Shown here piece by piece: positions 24,667 through 32,990 of a stretch of DNA of 64,000 bases. A model generated the notes under the pieces. That model was not told the DNA's origin. It did no database searches and saw only the letters and a program-made list of their open reading frames with translations. A program made the position numbers and the translations under genes. The stretch's first letter is position 1. Every line of letters begins with the position of its first letter. This stretch comes from Hydrogenophaga taeniospiralis CCUG 15921. GTDB lineage: Bacteria > Pseudomonadota > Gammaproteobacteria > Burkholderiales > Burkholderiaceae_C. The DNA is taken from NCBI RefSeq assembly GCF_001592305.1, contig NZ_BCWR01000004.1:310001-374000 (forward strand). Direction: 5' to 3'.

Positions 24667-25572
24667 ATGAACGATCTGGCCTTCGACGACCTCCAGCTGT
24701 TTGCCCGCGTCGCGGCGCTGCGAAGCCTGTCGGCCGTGGCGCGCGAACGCGATGTGCCGGTGAGCCAGATTTCCCGTGCGCTCACCCGCATCGAAAAGAC
24801 CTGCGCGGCGCGCCTGATCCACCGCTCCACCCACGGGCTCGCGCTCACCGCCGAGGGCGAGACCTTCCTGGACTACTGCCACCGCATCACCGGCACGCTG
24901 GAGCAGCTGGAGAGCGAGTTCGCCACCCAGGCCGGCGAAGCGCGCGGGCTGGTGCGCGTGGCGGCCAGCACCGTGATCGCGCAGTACCTGCTGCTGCCCA
25001 GCCTGCAGGCCCTGAACGCTCGGCACCCGCAGCTGCGCCTGGAGCTGGTGGTGAGCGACCAGCTGGCCGACCTGGCGCGCGACGGCATCGACATCGCCAT
25101 CCGCACCAGCACCTCACTGCCCGAGACTCTGGTGGCGCGGCAGATCGGGCTGCTGGGCCGCGCGCTGTACGCGGCACCGGCCTACGCCGCCAGCGCCGGC
25201 CTGCCCCGCCACCCGGACGAGCTGCGCCAGCACCGGCTCATCGTCAACAGCGCTGCCCCCCACCTCAACCACTGGCCGTTCATCGTGGACGGCGCCCCGG
25301 TGCGGCTGACGGCCGAAGGCTATTGGCGCACCAGCGACACCGGGCTGGCGGCCAACATGGTGCTGCAAGGGCTGGGCATCGGCCGGCTCGCCACCGTGGC
25401 CGCCGACCCGCTGGTGCGGCAGGGGCGGCTGGTGCCGGTGCTGGCCGACTGCATCGACCACGAGCCGGTGCCGGTCTACGCCGTCATCGCCAGCGCGCGC
25501 CAGCGGCTGCCGAAGATCAAAGCCTGCATCGACTTCTGGGCAGAGTGGATCGCCGGCGGGCACGCCGCCTAG
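24667..25572 (+). CDS. LysR family transcriptional regulator
   Basis: This 301-residue protein has the LysR winged helix at residues 6-65 (DDLQLFARVAALRSLSAVAR, then VSQISRALTRIEKTCAARLI) and a co-inducer domain from about 92 (GLVRVAASTVIAQYLLLPSL). Normal length. It is divergent from the 68-residue gene, with palindromic sequence between, and converges with the cytochrome gene on the other strand (12 bp apart). Its effector is unknown. Confidence 0.9.
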   Translation: MNDLAFDDLQLFARVAALRSLSAVARERDVPVSQISRALTRIEKTCAARLIHRSTHGLALTAEGETFLDYCHRITGTLEQLESEFATQAGEARGLVRVAASTVIAQYLLLPSLQALNARHPQLRLELVVSDQLADLARDGIDIAIRTSTSLPETLVARQIGLLGRALYAAPAYAASAGLPRHPDELRQHRLIVNSAAPHLNHWPFIVDGAPVRLTAEGYWRTSDTGLAANMVLQGLGIGRLATVAADPLVRQGRLVPVLADCIDHEPVPVYAVIASARQRLPKIKACIDFWAEWIAGGHAA

Positions 25573-25584
25573 CGTGAAACGCTG

Positions 25585-26901
25585 TCAGCGCAGCCGCTGC
25601 ACGTCCAGCGGCGACACCGCCGCGGCTTGGTTGCCCCAGCTCTGGCGCGCGTAGGTGATCACGGCGGCGATCTCGGCGTCGCTGAGCAGGGTGCGGTAGG
25701 GCGGCATGCCGTAGGGCCGGGGGTTGCCGGCGGTGGCGGGGGCGAAACCGCCGTTCAACACGGCCTGCACCGGGTTGACCGGCGAGGCCAGGGTGAGCGC
25801 GCGGTTGCCGGCCAGCGGCGGGTAGGCCTGGCGCGCGCCCTCGCCCTGGGCGCCGTGGCAGTCGGTGCACTGCGCCTCGTAGACCCGCTGGCCGAGCGCC
25901 AGCTGCGCCGGGTCGGCGCGCGGCGCGGGCGGCGGCGGTGGCTCGGCATCGCGGCCCAGGCTCTTCAGGTGGGTGGCCATGGCGTGCAGGTCGGCGTCGC
26001 TCAGGTGCTGGGTGCTGTGAAACACCACCTCGGCCATCGGCCCCATGGCCGCGCCCGTGCTGCCGTGTGCCACGCCGGTCTTGAGCAGGTCCACGATGTC
26101 CTGCGGCGCCCAGTGGGCCAGGCCCGCTTCGAAGCGGCTGCGCAGCGAGGGCGCGTACCAGCCCTGCCCGGCCATGAAGCCGCCGTCGAACTCGTGCCCC
26201 GCCGCCACGCCGCCGAGCGCATCGCGCGGGGCGTGGCAGGCCGCGCAATGGGCCACCCCGCGCACCAGGTAGGCGCCGCGGTTCCAGTCGGCCGGCTGCG
26301 CGGGATCGGGCTGGAAACTGCCCGACTCGAAGTACAGCGCGCGCCAGACCGCCAGCGCGGCCTGGCTGCGGTAGGGAAAGCGCAGCGCATGGGGTCGGTT
26401 GGGCTGCGCCACCGGCGGCAGGCTGCGCAGGAAGGCGTGCAGCGCATCGCTGTCTTCGCGGGTGATCTGGGTGAAGCTGGCGTAGGGAAAGGCGGGATAG
26501 AGCAGCCGGCCGTCGCGCGACTGGCCGTGGTGCAGGGCGCGCCAGAAGGCGTCGGCGCTCCAGCGGCCCAGGCCGTGCTCAGGGTCGGGCGTGAGGTTGC
26601 CGGCGACCACCTGGCCAAACGGCGTCTCGATGGCGCGCCCACCCGCGTAGGGTTGGCCGCCGCGCGCAGTGTGGCAGGCGGCGCAGTTGCCGGCCCGCGC
26701 CAGGTAGGCGCCGCGTGCAATGAGCGCCGGGTCGGTGGGCGTGGTCTGGGCGGCCAGCGGTGGCAAGGCCTCGACGCTGAGCTGCCGCCCGATCAGCACC
26801 GCGAGCGCGATCAACAGCAGCACGCTCGCGCCCAGGGCGACCGCGAGCAGGCGGCGCACTGCGGTGCGAGCTGGCTTGGGAGCGGCCCGGCGCCAGCTCA
26901 T
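25585..26901 (-). CDS. Triheme cytochrome c (alcohol dehydrogenase cytochrome-subunit type)
   Basis: This 438-residue protein is anchored by one N-terminal membrane helix (residues 18-38) and has three heme-binding CxxCH motifs: CAACH at 73-77, a second CAACH near 220, and CTDCH near 345. The spacing matches the three-domain cytochrome subunits that pass electrons from periplasmic alcohol, aldehyde or sorbitol-type dehydrogenases to quinone or oxidases. No dehydrogenase gene is adjacent. The ATG at 26901 lies inside a repeat that also provides an upstream in-frame ATG at 26966. The upstream gene is a diheme cytochrome whose stop overlaps the repeat. Confidence 0.88.
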   Translation of the reverse strand: MSWRRAAPKPARTAVRRLLAVALGASVLLLIALAVLIGRQLSVEALPPLAAQTTPTDPALIARGAYLARAGNCAACHTARGGQPYAGGRAIETPFGQVVAGNLTPDPEHGLGRWSADAFWRALHHGQSRDGRLLYPAFPYASFTQITREDSDALHAFLRSLPPVAQPNRPHALRFPYRSQAALAVWRALYFESGSFQPDPAQPADWNRGAYLVRGVAHCAACHAPRDALGGVAAGHEFDGGFMAGQGWYAPSLRSRFEAGLAHWAPQDIVDLLKTGVAHGSTGAAMGPMAEVVFHSTQHLSDADLHAMATHLKSLGRDAEPPPPPAPRADPAQLALGQRVYEAQCTDCHGAQGEGARQAYPPLAGNRALTLASPVNPVQAVLNGGFAPATAGNPRPYGMPPYRTLLSDAEIAAVITYARQSWGNQAAAVSPLDVQRLR

Positions 26902-26966
26902 CGGAATACCTCCGCCCTGCGGGCTGCGGTGCGAGCTGGCTTGGGAGCGGCCCGGCGCCAGCTCAT
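26859..26966 (-). repeat. Start-duplicating repeat at the cytochrome junction, with a second partial copy
   Basis: A 43-bp direct repeat occurs at 26859-26901 and 26924-26966, offset by 65 bp. The full unit contains the 52-bp core 26907-26958, identical to 16415-16466. On the minus strand the unit begins at CCATGAGC, where the TGA stop of the upstream cytochrome gene overlaps an ATG, and ends GGCGGAGG seven to eight bases before the ATG at 26901. The downstream gene's own first codons read as part of the repeat. Confidence 0.85.
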
Positions 26967-27730
26967 GGCACCGCGCTCCCGCAACGCTTCGGCAAGGGCT
27001 GGGCCGAGGGTGCAACGGCGTGCGTGTCGGCGGGCAGCGACTGGGCCGATAGCCAGGTGGCGAGCGCGCCCACGTCGTCGGGCGTCAGGCCTTTGGCGAT
27101 CTGCGCCATGCAGTCGGGCGCGCTGGCGTGGCGCAGGCCGGTCTGCCAGGCGCCGAGCTGTCCGATCAGGTAGTCGCGCGGCAAGCCGAGCAGGCCGGGG
27201 ATGGCGGGTTGCCTTCCTGTGAGCGCTTCGCCGTGGCAGTCCGCACAGGCGGGCAGTTGGCGCGCCGGGTCGCCGCGCCGGATCAGCGCCTCGCCGCGCG
27301 CGAGCTGATCGCGGGGCGCGTTGACCGTCTGTGGCGGCGGGTAGGGCAGATCGAGGCCCGCGAAGTGCTCGGCGATCTCGCGCAGGTAGCTGTCGGACAG
27401 GTTGTCGAGCAGCGTGGCCATGCCCTCGTTCTGGCGCCGGCCGTTCCGGAAATGCCGCAGCTGGTTGTACAGGTAGCCCGCGGGCTTGCCCGCGATGCGC
27501 GGGAAATAGCCGGCGCTGGTGGCGCGGCCTTCTTTGCCGTGGCACAGGGTGCAGGCCATCACACGCTGGGCCATGGTGTCGGGCACGGTGCGCGCGAGGG
27601 CGTCGGCCGCCAGACTCAGGGCGGGCGCACTGCACAGCCCAAACCACAGACCCAACAGACCCCACAGCGCCAGGCCCCGGCGGAAGGAGCGCGCAGGCCG
27701 GTGCGGCGGGCAGATGGGGCGCATGGACAT
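26963..27730 (-). CDS. Diheme cytochrome c, c4/class I type
   Basis: This 255-residue protein has a signal peptide (RSFRRGLALWGLLGLWFGLC with an ALSLA cleavage region) and two heme motifs, CTLCH at 60-64 and CADCH near 175, each at the head of a cytochrome c domain with Met ligands further on. Two-domain periplasmic cytochromes of this type shuttle electrons to terminal oxidases. Starts at 27730 or 27724 are both possible; neither has a strong ribosome binding site. It is transcribed ahead of the triheme cytochrome, and its TGA overlaps the repeat-borne ATG by 4 bp, so translational coupling is likely. Confidence 0.85.
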   Translation of the reverse strand: MSMRPICPPHRPARSFRRGLALWGLLGLWFGLCSAPALSLAADALARTVPDTMAQRVMACTLCHGKEGRATSAGYFPRIAGKPAGYLYNQLRHFRNGRRQNEGMATLLDNLSDSYLREIAEHFAGLDLPYPPPQTVNAPRDQLARGEALIRRGDPARQLPACADCHGEALTGRQPAIPGLLGLPRDYLIGQLGAWQTGLRHASAPDCMAQIAKGLTPDDVGALATWLSAQSLPADTHAVAPSAQPLPKRCGSAVP

Positions 27731-27863
27731 TCCAGAGGAGGCGGCCCCCCTTGTGCAAATGGGGGTCGGGGGCCGCGGTGGCGGACAGGGTTCGGGGGGC
27801 TCGAAAATACCACACCGCCCACTGCACAGCCTCGCTAAACTGGCCCATTCCCCGCCCGCAGCC

Positions 27864-28118
27864 ATGCCCCTCGACACCCCCTACCCCGACCCAACCCGCT
27901 GCCCCCTGTGCGGCGGTGACAACCGCTGCGCGATGGAGGTCGAGCGAGAGACCGGCCTGTCCCAGGCGCCGTGCTGGTGCACCTCGCAGCGCTTCAGCGC
28001 CGAGCTGCTGGCCCGCCTGCCCGGCGAGGCGCGGGGCAAGGCCTGCATCTGCGGCGCCTGCCTCACGGCGTTCAACGCAAGCCCGAGCGGCCCGGCCACG
28101 CCAGACGCGGCGCCGTGA
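27864..28118 (+). CDS. Cysteine-rich CWC family protein
   Basis: This 84-residue protein has seven or more cysteines in the CWC pattern: CPLCGGDNRCAMEVERETG, then CWC, then CICGACL. The family is a small predicted zinc-binding protein of unknown role. It is divergent from the cytochrome operon and converges on the membrane-protein gene at 28126. The ATG at 27864 is the only start that leaves the family pattern at the N-terminus. Confidence 0.8.
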   Translation: MPLDTPYPDPTRCPLCGGDNRCAMEVERETGLSQAPCWCTSQRFSAELLARLPGEARGKACICGACLTAFNASPSGPATPDAAP

Positions 28119-28125
28119 TCCGCCT

Positions 28126-28458
28126 TCAGCTCACGGCAAACGCCAGCACCAGCGCCCCCAGGGCGAGCAGCCCCAGGGCGCCGATGAACACGTTTTCGGC
28201 CAACGACTCGAAACGCGCCGCCCGGCCGTGCACGCGCATGGACAGGAACGACAACACCGCGCTGACGAGGAACACCAGCGCGTCCACCGCGAGCAGCTTG
28301 TCCACCACCATCCGCCCGCCGCTGAAGGGGCTGAGCAGGCTGATGTAGAGCGCGGTCAGGCAGACCCCGATCATGGTGGCCGAGGTCGGCAGGATGTGGG
28401 CCGACAGGCCGGTGCCGCGAGGCGCCGAGCCCGGCCCTGCGTTTGCGGCGCCCGACAT
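28126..28458 (-). CDS. Small membrane protein, about three transmembrane helices
   Basis: This 110-residue protein has hydrophobic segments at about 28-45, 53-75 and 90-110. No named family was recognised. Its ATG at 28458 overlaps the Do-protease stop by one base (TGATG), and a TTG one codon earlier is also possible. The coupling to a periplasmic protease gene suggests a shared envelope role, but nothing in the sequence says what. Confidence 0.65.
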   Translation of the reverse strand: MSGAANAGPGSAPRGTGLSAHILPTSATMIGVCLTALYISLLSPFSGGRMVVDKLLAVDALVFLVSAVLSFLSMRVHGRAARFESLAENVFIGALGLLALGALVLAFAVS

Positions 28459-29960
28459 CAACCGATCCGCACCGGCACGAAGATCGTGTCGCCGTCGCGC
28501 CGGATCAGCAGCGCCACCGACTTCGGCGACTTCGCCACCACCGCGCGCACCTGCTCGACGTTTTGCACCGGCGTACCGTTCACGGCCACCAGCAGGTCAC
28601 CCGGCATCACCCCCGCGCGTTCGGCCGGGCCGCCCACGCCCTCCACCACCAGGCCCGCGTTCACGCCGGCCTGGCGTTTTTCCTGCGGCTGCAGCGGGCG
28701 CAGGGCCAGGCCGAGCTTGCCCTGGCCCACACCGCCGTCGGCCTGCACCACCTGGGCCTTCTTGTCGCTGGCGTCGCCGAGCTTGGCGGTGAGGGTCTCG
28801 CGCTGGCCCTGGCGCCACACCTCCAGCGACATCTGGCTGCCCGGCGTGGACTGGCCGATCAGCGCCGGCAGGTCGCCCGAGGCCACGATGCGCTGGCCGT
28901 TGGCCTGGCGGATCACGTCGCCCGGCTTCAGGCCGGCCTTGTCGGCCGGGCCACCGGGTTCCACGCTGGACACCAGCGCGCCTTCGGGCTTGTCGAGCTG
29001 GAAGGAGTCGGCCAGGGCCTGGTTCACCTCCTGCACCGTCACGCCCAGGCGCGCATGGCTGGCCTTGCCGGTGGCCACGATCTGGTCCTTGACCTGCGTG
29101 GCCAGCTCGATGGGGATGGCGAACGACAGGCCCTGGTAACCACCGGACTGGCTGTAGATCTGCGAGTTGATGCCCACCACTTCGCCGCGGCTGTTGAACA
29201 GCGGCCCGCCCGAGTTGCCCGGGTTCACCGCCACGTCGGTCTGGATGAAGGGCACGAAGCTGTCGTCGGGCAGCGAGCGGCCCTTGGCGCTGACCACGCC
29301 CGCGGTCACGCTGTTCTCGAAGCCGAAGGGCGAGCCGATGGCCAGCACCCACTCGCCCACCTTGAGGTCGCGCGCACTGCCCATCGGCACGGTGGGCAGG
29401 TCCTTGGCGTCGATCCTCAACACGGCCACGTCGGTCTTCGGGTCCGAGCCCAGCACCTTGGCCTTGAACTCGCGCCGGTCGGTGAGCTTGACGATCACTT
29501 CGCTGGCGTCGCGCACCACGTGGGCATTGGTGAGGATCAGGCCGTCGGCGCTGACGATGAAGCCCGAGCCCTGGCCTCGCACCGGGGTGTCGCGCTGGTC
29601 GGGCATGCCACCACCCTGGCCCTGGAAACGGCGGAAGAATTCAAAGAACGGATCGTTGGGGTCGATGCCGGGCGGCAGGCCACGCGCCGCCGCGGCCTCT
29701 TCGCTTTCGGCGGAGGCGTGGCGCACGCCGCTGACACTGATGTTGACCACGGCCGGTCCGTAGCGATCGGTGATCTTTGAGAAATCGGGCGTGCCCTGCA
29801 GGCTGAGCGGCTGCGCGGTGCTGCTGGCCACCGTGGCGCTGACAGGCGCCTCGGCCCGCGCGAGGCCACCGGCCACGTAGGTGGCGCCGGCGCCACCCAG
29901 CACGCCAGCGGTGAGCAGGGCCAGCACGAGACGGGCGGGTGTGAGGTTTCGGGTGTTCAT
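28458..29960 (-). CDS. Do family periplasmic serine protease/chaperone (DegP/MucD-like)
   Basis: This 500-residue HtrA-type protease has an N-terminal export signal or anchor (residues 10-32), a trypsin-like domain with His147 (TNAHVV), Asp177 (DVAVL) and Ser250 (GNSGG), and two PDZ domains at about 300-385 and 410-495. HtrA proteins degrade or refold damaged periplasmic proteins and help envelope stress control. The ATG at 29960 follows AAGGAG by six bases; an upstream ATG-like frame lacks one. It is followed directly by a small membrane-protein gene. No sigma-E-type promoter was identified with confidence. Confidence 0.93.
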   Translation of the reverse strand: MNTRNLTPARLVLALLTAGVLGGAGATYVAGGLARAEAPVSATVASSTAQPLSLQGTPDFSKITDRYGPAVVNISVSGVRHASAESEEAAAARGLPPGIDPNDPFFEFFRRFQGQGGGMPDQRDTPVRGQGSGFIVSADGLILTNAHVVRDASEVIVKLTDRREFKAKVLGSDPKTDVAVLRIDAKDLPTVPMGSARDLKVGEWVLAIGSPFGFENSVTAGVVSAKGRSLPDDSFVPFIQTDVAVNPGNSGGPLFNSRGEVVGINSQIYSQSGGYQGLSFAIPIELATQVKDQIVATGKASHARLGVTVQEVNQALADSFQLDKPEGALVSSVEPGGPADKAGLKPGDVIRQANGQRIVASGDLPALIGQSTPGSQMSLEVWRQGQRETLTAKLGDASDKKAQVVQADGGVGQGKLGLALRPLQPQEKRQAGVNAGLVVEGVGGPAERAGVMPGDLLVAVNGTPVQNVEQVRAVVAKSPKSVALLIRRDGDTIFVPVRIG

Positions 29961-30717
29961 GTGTGCTCCTTGTGAAGCCATGGGTTGGACATGGCTTCAC
30001 TGTCGAAGCAAACACTTAGACCGGGCTTAAGGACCACGGCGGGCGGGGTCTTGGCCCGATCGCTGTGGGTGGAACACAGGTTTCGTTCGTTGCACCTCGC
30101 GGGCCAAGGCGTGCGCGGGCAGGCCGCAGCGCTTCAGTGAGGCGGTCGGCGCGATGCGCCGACTTCCCTGCGATGCTCGCGGCCGTGGCCCGTCGCACAA
30201 CTCGCTGCGTTCGCTGCGCTCTCTCCGCTCAAACAAGTGCGACGAGTCAGTCAACGAAGCGCGCTGCGCGCGCGGCCACGGCCACTGCGCTTCTCGGCGC
30301 CTCACGAGGCGCGCTGCGGCCTGCCCGCACACGCCTTGGCAGAAAAGGTGTGGGTTCTCCACCGGAGGAATACCCTGACGCTTCTTTGCTGCGGCAGGTG
30401 CTGTCCGGTGGGGGCGATTTCTGGGGCGGCTGTGACCGCCAGCCTGGGGCCGGGCGCGCCAGTGCGCGCATCGTTTCTGACTCGCGGCCATTGTTTGAGC
30501 GGAGAGAGCGTAAGCGAACGTAGCGAGTTTGGCCGCGCCGGCCCCAGGCTGGCGGGCGCAGCGGAGTCGGCGCAAAGCGCCGACCGCCTCAGTATGAGCC
30601 CCCGCCGGACAGCGCCTGCCGCAGCCGCGAGGTACGGCCTCTCTCCAAAATGCGTAACTGCGAACACGTCAGCCAGAAGAAGATATGGGCCTCAAACGGC
30701 CCGACCCAAAACCTCAC
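29961..30717. repeat. 757-bp gene-free block built from nested inverted repeats
   Basis: No credible gene was found here. Three repeat pairs interlock. Pair A is 30 bp (30103-30132 against 30311-30340, one mismatch). Pair B is two parts (30139-30164 against 30565-30590, 24 of 26; 30201-30236 against 30491-30527, three differences). Pair C is 28 bp (30388-30415 against 30598-30625, two mismatches). Inside pair B, GGCGC/GCGCC makes a local hairpin. Short ORFs here change frame with the repeats and resemble no protein. The block may be a mosaic of intergenic mobile repeats or a structured RNA. Confidence 0.8.
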
Positions 30718-32055
30718 TCACCCCATGGCACCCGGCGGGAAAACCACCCGCACGCGCAGGCCGCCCAGCGTGGGCGAAGCATCCAGGTGCAGCGTGGCGC
30801 TGTGCAGATCGGCCACCGCCTTCACGATGGCCAGCCCCAGGCCACTGCCCGCAGAGGCCGCATCCGGCACACGGTAGAACCGGTCCAGCACACGCCCGCG
30901 TTCGGCCTCGGGAATGCCCGGCCCACTGTCTTCCACGCTGAGCTCCAGCGTGCCCGCGCCGGCGCGCAGCGCCACATCGACCCGCCCACCCGCCGGGGTG
31001 TACTTCACCGCGTTCTCCAGCAGGTTGCGCACCAGGATGCGCAGCGCCTCGGCGTGGCCGCTCACCCGTGCGGCGTCGGCCTGTGCGAGGCCGAGGTCGA
31101 TGCTGCGCACCTGGGCCGCAGGCGCCATATCGGCCACGGCCAGGCGCACCAGCTCGTCCAGCGCCACCGGCTCGGGCCGCACGCCCGACGCCGCGCTGGC
31201 CTGCTGGCGCGCCAGCACCAGCAGTTGCTCGATCAGCCGCGTGGCGCGGTCGATGCCCGAGCCCAGACGCTCCAGCGCACGCTCGCGCGTGGCGTCATCG
31301 GGCGCTCGCTGCAGGCCCTGCACCTGCAGCTTGAGCGCGGCCAGTGGCGAGCGCAGCTCGTGCGCGGCGTCGGCCACGAAGCGCTGCTGCGCGTCAAAGG
31401 CCTGGGCCACGCGCCGCAGCAGACCGTTGAACTCGTGCACCAGCGGGCGCACCTCGTCGGGCAGGTCGGTTTCGGTGAGCTCGGTCAGGTCGTCGGCCTG
31501 GCGCTGTGCCACCTGACGCTGCGCGCGCGCCACCGGCGCCAGCGAGGTGCTGACCACCCAGCCCACCAGCAGCATGAGCAGCGGCGCCAGCAGCAGGATC
31601 GGCACCGCCGTGCGCAGCGCCAGCGAGCCGGCCATGCGCTGGCGCACCGCCAGGTCCTGCGCCACCTGGATCACGAAGCTGCGCGCCTGCACCGAGAACA
31701 CGCGGTAGCGCGTGCCGTGCGCGAGCACGTCGGTGAAGCCCAGCACCGCGCGCTGCGGCAGCTCGGCGCGTGCGGCCGACTCGAACACCAGCTCGCCATC
31801 GAGCGTCCAGATCTGCAGCACGAAGTCGAAGTCCTGCCCCTCGGCGGGCACGGGGATCACACCGGTGACGAGGCCCTGCGGCAGGCCGGCGCGCAACGAC
31901 AGCGCGGTCTGCTGCATGTGGTAGTCGAAAATCTCGTCGGTCTCGGCGCGCGCGGCCCGCCAGGCCAGCCCCGCCTGCAACAGCGCGGTGGCCAGGATGG
32001 CCAGCAGCACGAACACCAGCAGCCGGGCGCGCAAGGATGAGAGGTACCTCTTCAC
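30718..32055 (-). CDS. Two-component sensor histidine kinase, QseC-like
   Basis: This 445-residue kinase has a membrane helix at 11-32, a periplasmic sensor to about 148, a second helix at 149-170, HAMP, then the phosphoacceptor His232 in ADAAHELRSPLAAL, the N box NLLENAVKY and the ATP lid ending GSGLGLAIVK. The start is GTG at 32055. It follows the response regulator gene on the same strand, with a 127-bp gap that contains a three-hairpin repeat. Such kinases sense envelope or cation signals; the ligand is unknown. Confidence 0.9.
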   Translation of the reverse strand: MKRYLSSLRARLLVFVLLAILATALLQAGLAWRAARAETDEIFDYHMQQTALSLRAGLPQGLVTGVIPVPAEGQDFDFVLQIWTLDGELVFESAARAELPQRAVLGFTDVLAHGTRYRVFSVQARSFVIQVAQDLAVRQRMAGSLALRTAVPILLLAPLLMLLVGWVVSTSLAPVARAQRQVAQRQADDLTELTETDLPDEVRPLVHEFNGLLRRVAQAFDAQQRFVADAAHELRSPLAALKLQVQGLQRAPDDATRERALERLGSGIDRATRLIEQLLVLARQQASAASGVRPEPVALDELVRLAVADMAPAAQVRSIDLGLAQADAARVSGHAEALRILVRNLLENAVKYTPAGGRVDVALRAGAGTLELSVEDSGPGIPEAERGRVLDRFYRVPDAASAGSGLGLAIVKAVADLHSATLHLDASPTLGGLRVRVVFPPGAMG

Positions 32056-32106
32056 GTCAGCGCTCCCCGCCCGAGCGCCGGTACGACATTCCTTGGCCCA
32101 GGGATG

Positions 32107-32180
32107 CCGTGGAACCGGCTCCGCCGGGCCACAGGCATCGTCCCCCCAGTGGGGGGAAGACGCGAAGCGGCGCAGGGAGG
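32107..32180 (+). repeat. Three-hairpin intergenic repeat, copy 2 (between regulator and kinase)
   Basis: It reads GTGGAACCGGCTCCGCCGGG, then CCCCCC-AGT-GGGGGG and CGC-GAA-GCG, ending GCGCAGGGAGG two bases before the stop codon of the response regulator. It separates the two genes of a two-component operon. Confidence 0.8.
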
Positions 32181-32182
32181 AT

Positions 32183-32842
32183 TCATACCTTCTTCACCAT
32201 ATAGCCCACGCCGCGCACGTTCTGGATCAGTTCGGCCCCGAGCTTCTTGCGCAGACCGTGGATGTAGACCTCCACCGCGTTGGAGCTGACCTCGTCTTTC
32301 CAGCCGTAGAGCTTTTCTTCCAGCTGCGCGCGCGAGAGCACCAGGCCGGGCCGCGCCAGCAGGGGTTCGAGCACCGCCCATTCGCGCGCCGACAGCACCA
32401 CCGGCTGGCCGTTCACCGTGACTTCGCGCGTGGCCGGGTCGATGCTCACGCCCTGATGCTCGTACACCGGCTCGGCGCGCCCGGCGGCGCGGCGCAGCAG
32501 GGCGCGGATGCGCGCGAGCAGTTCGTCCATGTCGTAGGGCTTGAGCACATAGTCGTCGGCCCCGGCATCCAGCCCCTCAATGCGCTGCTGCACCGAGTCG
32601 CGCGCGGTGGCGATCAGCACCGGCATTCGGTTCCTGCGCGCGCGCAGCGCCCGCAGCACCGACAGGCCATCGCGCCGGGGCAGGCCCAGGTCGAGCAGCA
32701 GCAGGTCGTAGTCCTGCGTGCGCAGGGCCGTGTCGGCCAGCTCGCCGTCTTTCACCCAGTCCACCGCGTAGTGTTCGGCGCGCAGCAGATCGAGCACGGA
32801 CTCGCCGATCATGGTGTCGTCTTCAACCAGCAGCAGCCGCAT
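32183..32842 (-). CDS. OmpR-family response regulator, QseB-like
   Basis: This 219-residue regulator has a receiver domain with the acidic pocket EDD at 7-9, phospho-acceptor Asp51 (LLLLDLGLPRRDG) and Lys101 (LKPYD), followed by a winged-helix DNA-binding domain (about 125-215) ending NVRGVGYMV. It is first in the operon with the histidine kinase, and its targets are not visible here. Upstream is a short gap to the divergent DHA2 transporter gene. Confidence 0.93.
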   Translation of the reverse strand: MRLLLVEDDTMIGESVLDLLRAEHYAVDWVKDGELADTALRTQDYDLLLLDLGLPRRDGLSVLRALRARRNRMPVLIATARDSVQQRIEGLDAGADDYVLKPYDMDELLARIRALLRRAAGRAEPVYEHQGVSIDPATREVTVNGQPVVLSAREWAVLEPLLARPGLVLSRAQLEEKLYGWKDEVSSNAVEVYIHGLRKKLGAELIQNVRGVGYMVKKV

Positions 32843-32990
32843 GGAGGATTCCTTCGGAGGTCCGGGGCCGAACGGCCCACACGGTCATTCTGCCAGCGCT
32901 CCCCGCGCCAGACTTAGGCGAAACTGAGGCCGCACCCGATGCCGGGAATTGCCGGGGCGGTTATCGTTGCGGCGTCCCATCCTCCCCGCC

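Noticed and set aside
30154..30575. Small ORFs in the repeat block
   Set aside because: They follow repeat units in several frames, have no ribosome binding sites and resemble no protein.
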